NCBI GenBank assembly: GCA_003118195.1 | Contig: BEXV01000839.1 | Span: forward strand, 62,348 to 74,269 | Origin: Hemicentrotus pulcherrimus | Lineage: Eukaryota; Echinodermata; Echinoidea; Camarodonta; Strongylocentrotidae | Length of the DNA: 11,922 nucleotides | Direction of reading: 5' to 3' | Shown: positions 9,363 to 11,922 of the stretch, piece after piece | How the letters are laid out: each line of letters begins with the position of its first letter | How positions within the stretch are numbered: position 1 is the stretch's first letter | Notes under the pieces: generated by a model | What the model was told of the DNA's origin: nothing | What the model saw: the letters and a program-made list of their open reading frames with translations, nothing else | Databases searched by the model: none | Translations under genes and position numbers: made by a program

Positions 9363-10629
9363 TTTTTTTAATAAGGAAAAAAGTAAACAAATTTCTGTTA
9401 TGGTGTTGAGGAACTTGTGATTTTGTAATTTCAAAAAATTACATTTTCCATATTGAGATACAAATTTACATTAATAATTATTTTTGTCTATGAATTAAAT
9501 AATAATCGTTCTTTCACAGGATCTCTCATCTTTATTTTGAAATTGGATATATTAGAGAACTAAAATATTATTAATAAAAAGCTGTAATCATTCAATGGCT
9601 GTTCCATCGGCCTACATGTACGTGTACACACATCTGCTAATTTTCTAATTTACTTCACTGGAAAACATACATTTATCTTAAATCAATTTTTTAAACACAC
9701 GTTATGTTTTACGTTGATAGTTATATCTTTAAAATTTTATTGCCCAAATTTTTCTAAAAAGTGAACAGATAAATCTGGAATTTATTAATTTGGGCTTTTT
9801 GTTTAGACTGCCTGCACAACAGCATTTTCAACAGAAGAATGAAGGGTTACGTGGGAAGTCCAAAACCATGTGAAGATTTTCTGAATAAAAACTGCAATCT
9901 CTTGAAAAGAACTAGACTTAGTCTAGAGGTAATAGGGTCTAGAGTCTATATTGAGCAAATCATCAAATTTCTAATAAATTTTACTTTGTGCATTTTTTCT
10001 CTCTTTCAAATCCAATTTTTGCAAAAAGTAGTTTTCAGATCAATTGGATCCGAGATGTCACTCAATAACAGCAGAGCTTCAAACTCTTCTTTCACTTATA
10101 ATTTTCATTGAGTAATGTCAAAAATAAGTCCTTACTATGACACAAGGTGCTTGAAACATTTGGTGATGAACTCAAACTTGCTTGTCGAGTACAATTCCAC
10201 TATCAAAAGGTTTTTTTGAAAAAAAAATATTTTGGAACTAAAATAGTAAAATTCAGCTGTTTTCCTAAATTTTTGTTCTAGATTTTGAGCAGATAGACTA
10301 GACCTATCTAGATTGGATCGATTCAGGGCCATTTGTAAGAACAAATACATTTCAAACTCACGGTCACATTGTTTGTGTGACAGGATTTCATTTCATGTAT
10401 TAGAACTGGGAGTCGGATTTAAAACTGCTTTTTTTTAAATCAAAAGTTTCAATGACATTATATTTACTAGAATCAAACTTGGGCAAAGTGAGGTTGCCAT
10501 GCCCATGTGACGTACCCAGCATTTTTGGCTCGCACTGCGGATTCAAACAATTTTTGTTCCAATCACAATTCACGATACACACGATTTGAAAAAAAACCCC
10601 ATGGATTCCTCTTATTTATAACTGATAGT

Positions 10630-10664
10630 CACATTACAAACATGCCAAGCATCCTTAATTTATT
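10630..10664 (-). terminator. Candidate intronic polyadenylation site in PCF11 intron 1
   Basis: On the coding strand a canonical AATAAA (10664-10659) lies about 250 nt past the exon 1 donor. It is followed 16 nt later by the GU-rich stretch TGTTTGTAATGTG (10642-10630), with a possible CA cleavage dinucleotide between them. Reading through the donor, the frame stops at TAA (10838-10836), so use of this site would yield an mRNA for a 79-residue CID fragment. Canonical hexamers are frequent in AT-rich DNA, so this stays a candidate. Confidence 0.35.
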
Positions 10665-10693
10665 CTTCAAGAACTTTGGACTCCCTCCCAAAA

Positions 10694-10719
10694 GTCATGT
10701 GACCCGCGCACGTACGTGC
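10694..10719. promoter_or_regulatory. E-box-like site and 12-bp palindrome in proximal intron 1
   Basis: GTCATGTGAC (10694-10703) is an E-box/M-box-like palindrome with one non-pairing step. The perfect 12-bp palindrome GCACGTACGTGC (10708-10719) follows directly. The location, about 200 nt inside intron 1 in a CpG-richer patch, fits a promoter-proximal regulatory element, but binding is inference. Confidence 0.3.
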
Positions 10720-10913
10720 ATGAAGAACAAAACGCCACCCACTCTAAACTCAGTTCATTTCTTCATTCATAAGGTTTACTAAATCTCTTCTTCCCTTTAA
10801 TAAATCCCAGAAATATGTTGAATTATGTTCACAAATTATAAAAGCATCTTTAAAAAATGAATTATACTAAATTTATCGATTACAAAAGTGGGAAATTCCC
10901 GAGAGAAATGAAC

Positions 10914-11075
10914 CTTCTGCAGTCGATTTTCGATGAGTCGCACGACCTCCGACGCATATGGTACGTATTCCTCTGCAAGCGTTGTGAGCGTGTTGATATG
11001 CGGCTTGCTGTTGATTTTCAAGTCGGACAACGTAGACCCATATTCCCGGCGAACCATCTCTAGATTTTCCTCCAT
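10914..11075 (-). CDS. PCF11: PCF11 coding exon 1 (start of CID domain)
   Basis: This exon encodes residues 1-54 of PCF11, a nuclear cleavage factor II subunit that binds the RNA polymerase II C-terminal domain and couples 3' end processing to termination. The segment YGSTLSDLKINSKPHINTL followed by LAEEYVPYASEVVRLIE matches the first helices of the PCF11 CID; human PCF11 has a very similar NSKPHIN..LAEE run. The ATG at 11075 is chosen because an in-frame TGA lies eight codons upstream and the context GCCATGG is strong (G at -3 and +4). The donor is AAG|GTTCAT at 10914/10913, phase 0, supported by homology since the protein continues with APCAEKLP from exon 2. The donor is poor beyond the GT. 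Homology is clear; only the exact donor rests on modelling. Confidence 0.91.
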
Positions 11076-11380
11076 GGCTGGACATCTACTTCGACGTCAA
11101 CCAGCCAAGATAGAGTTGTCGAGAAAACAGTTTTAACAGTTGTCAGATGGCTAAATTCACGAACATTTTAGAGCGCTGTTGAGTTGGACATGGACAGATT
11201 CTTCGACGACGTTCAACACATATGAGCTTCCTAATCTGATTTTGTGTATGTGCGCAATACTTGCGCACATCAAACGTGGATAGCAATATTTGATTGGCAA
11301 ATACCAAGGAAATTAAAGAGGTTAGACCAATCACGCATCTTGTTTCATCGATCAACAGCATTTTCCGTATGTAGCTAGGC
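11076..11380 (-). promoter_or_regulatory. Likely PCF11 5'UTR and promoter
   Basis: This is CpG-richer sequence directly upstream of the start codon. TGACGTCG (11099-11092, minus strand) is one base off a CRE and probably lies in the 5'UTR. ATGTGCGCAA-TAC-TTGCGCACAT (11248-11270) is a perfect inverted repeat with two TGCGCA half-sites resembling NRF-1 sites. TGATTGG (11291-11297) and CCAATCA (11327-11333) are two CCAAT boxes in opposite orientations. No TATA box is apparent, as is usual for housekeeping promoters. The transcription start cannot be placed from sequence alone. Confidence 0.5.
11248..11270. promoter_or_regulatory. Perfect TGCGCA-containing inverted repeat
   Basis: Ten-base arms, 11248-11257 and 11261-11270, are exact reverse complements around TAC. 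The arms resemble NRF-1 half-sites, and the site is about 175 bp upstream of the PCF11 ATG. Confidence 0.55.
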
Positions 11381-11381
11381 C

Positions 11382-11520
11382 CTGGGGTAGCCTTTCACAA
11401 AACCATCATAAGAACAAGTTCACCGATATTCCAATGAAATACGTATACTGAATTTAAAACGCGTTTCAATGCAATGTCGGTTAACATGTAGTTATAACGG
11501 TCTCATGAAACAATGCCCTG
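11382..11520. mobile_element. Short inverted-repeat (MITE-like) element, copy C
   Basis: This is about 139 bp just upstream of the presumed promoter. The left end is CTGGGGTAGCCTTTCACAAA; the right end reversed is CAGGGCATTGTTTCATGAG. The right end matches copy A's left end at 24 of 28 positions, so A and C belong to one family in opposite orientations. It is non-coding, with no certain target-site duplication. Confidence 0.55.
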
Positions 11521-11886
11521 ATCTAAGCAGATACATGTATTGCATCATGAAATAAGTTTCTTATCTTTAATTTCGCAATTTCAGGTAATCCCACTATTAA
11601 AACGTAACATATTGACAAATAACTTTAGGCTGCAAATGTTGACAGCCACGTTAGTTTTTAATCATTTTTAACTAGTAGGGTCTACTGTACGTCCCAGAAA
11701 AAACGAAACCGAGAATTATCGATGTTATGATTAAACTTAATCACAATGATTAATAATTAATAAACGACACATGTTTATAACTTAGAACATCTTCTCTTTT
11801 ATTTGATGCAGCTCATATAAACAACTTGAAGAAAGGGTACCAAGTTATATGGAGAATGGTATCTGAATTTCAGAGAAAAGCATTCA
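11521..11886. other. Upstream flank, nothing recognised
   Basis: This is AT-rich sequence upstream of PCF11. I found no open frame of note, RNA gene or clear repeat here. Confidence 0.6.
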
Positions 11887-11922
11887 GGGGAGGGAGGGGG
11901 TGGGAGGGCCGGGGGGGGGGGG
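11887..11922 (+). repeat. G-run tract at window end (G-quadruplex-capable)
   Basis: Successive G-runs of at least three, separated by one or two bases (GGGGAGGGAGGGGGTGGGAG, then GGGCC and G12), fit the pattern for an intramolecular G-quadruplex. The window ends inside the last run, which may mark an assembly edge. Confidence 0.7.

Larger units (their letters stand above)
2968..10913 (-). other. PCF11 intron 1 (about 7.9 kb)
   Basis: This large AT-rich first intron has donor GTTCAT (10913) and acceptor TTCAG (2968). Contents by region follow. 3040-5010: pyrimidine-rich stretch (about 3300-3590), otherwise nothing recognised. 5019-5162: short inverted-repeat element. 5163-6226: nothing recognised. 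6227-6321: long hairpin. 6322-7780: nothing beyond TACATG repeats near 6970. 7783-8080: GC-richer island. 8081-9420: simple repeats. 9421-10490: AT-rich, with a CTAGACT/AGTCTAG palindrome at 9912-9926. 10490-10740: CpG-richer, with palindromes and a candidate poly(A) signal. No nested protein gene or reverse-transcriptase frame is visible. Confidence 0.85.

Noticed and set aside
8999..9409. 136-codon plus-strand open frame, the longest in the window
   Set aside because: It is AT-rich, ends in translated TA repeat (YIYIYIYI), has no recognisable motif and lies inside a PCF11 intron. A chance frame is the better explanation.
11143..11361. 72-codon minus-strand open frame upstream of PCF11
   Set aside because: It covers the presumed promoter with its CCAAT boxes and palindrome, and the protein is not recognisable.

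Overview
This is a eukaryotic, intron-rich, AT-rich genomic window, most likely from a marine invertebrate. Frequent TACATGTA and TACCGGTA palindromes, and short non-autonomous elements whose ends read like 'GGGC..TTTCA', suggest an echinoderm-like deuterostome. That taxonomic call is an inference from sequence texture and is not proven here.

The only gene I can support is the 5' part of PCF11, a subunit of the pre-mRNA cleavage and polyadenylation machinery (cleavage factor II), on the minus strand. Its first four coding exons lie at 10914-11075, 2839-2967, about 1018-1230 and 404-604. They encode about 235 residues: the complete N-terminal RNA polymerase II CTD-interaction domain (CID), the conserved DPAWP and SIHINPKF segments, and the start of a glutamine-rich charged helix. 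The rest of the gene lies beyond base 1. All modelled junctions are phase 0.

Layout from right to left, which is the direction of transcription. 11887-11922 is a G-run at the window edge. 11382-11520 is a short inverted-repeat element. 11076-11380 is the likely promoter and 5'UTR, with inverted CCAAT boxes and a perfect 10-bp palindrome containing TGCGCA. Exon 1 follows, with a very weak 5' splice site and, about 250 nt downstream, a candidate intronic polyadenylation signal. Intron 1 is about 7.9 kb and holds a long near-perfect hairpin (6227-6321), another short inverted-repeat element (5019-5162), simple repeats and a GC-richer island (7783-8080). Exon 2 comes next. Intron 2 is 1.6 kb, with a third inverted-repeat element (2606-2750) and a degenerate 30-bp tandem repeat. 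Exon 3, the short intron 3 and exon 4 follow. Intron 4 is partial and has a strikingly GC-rich foldback region (112-315).

No second protein-coding gene, tRNA, rRNA or CRISPR array is supported. The most interesting possibility is that PCF11 here carries the layout of an autoregulatory premature-polyadenylation switch, as described for vertebrate PCF11: weak first donor, in-frame intronic stop, then a poly(A) signal. The long intronic hairpin is the most striking structure that the gene model does not explain.
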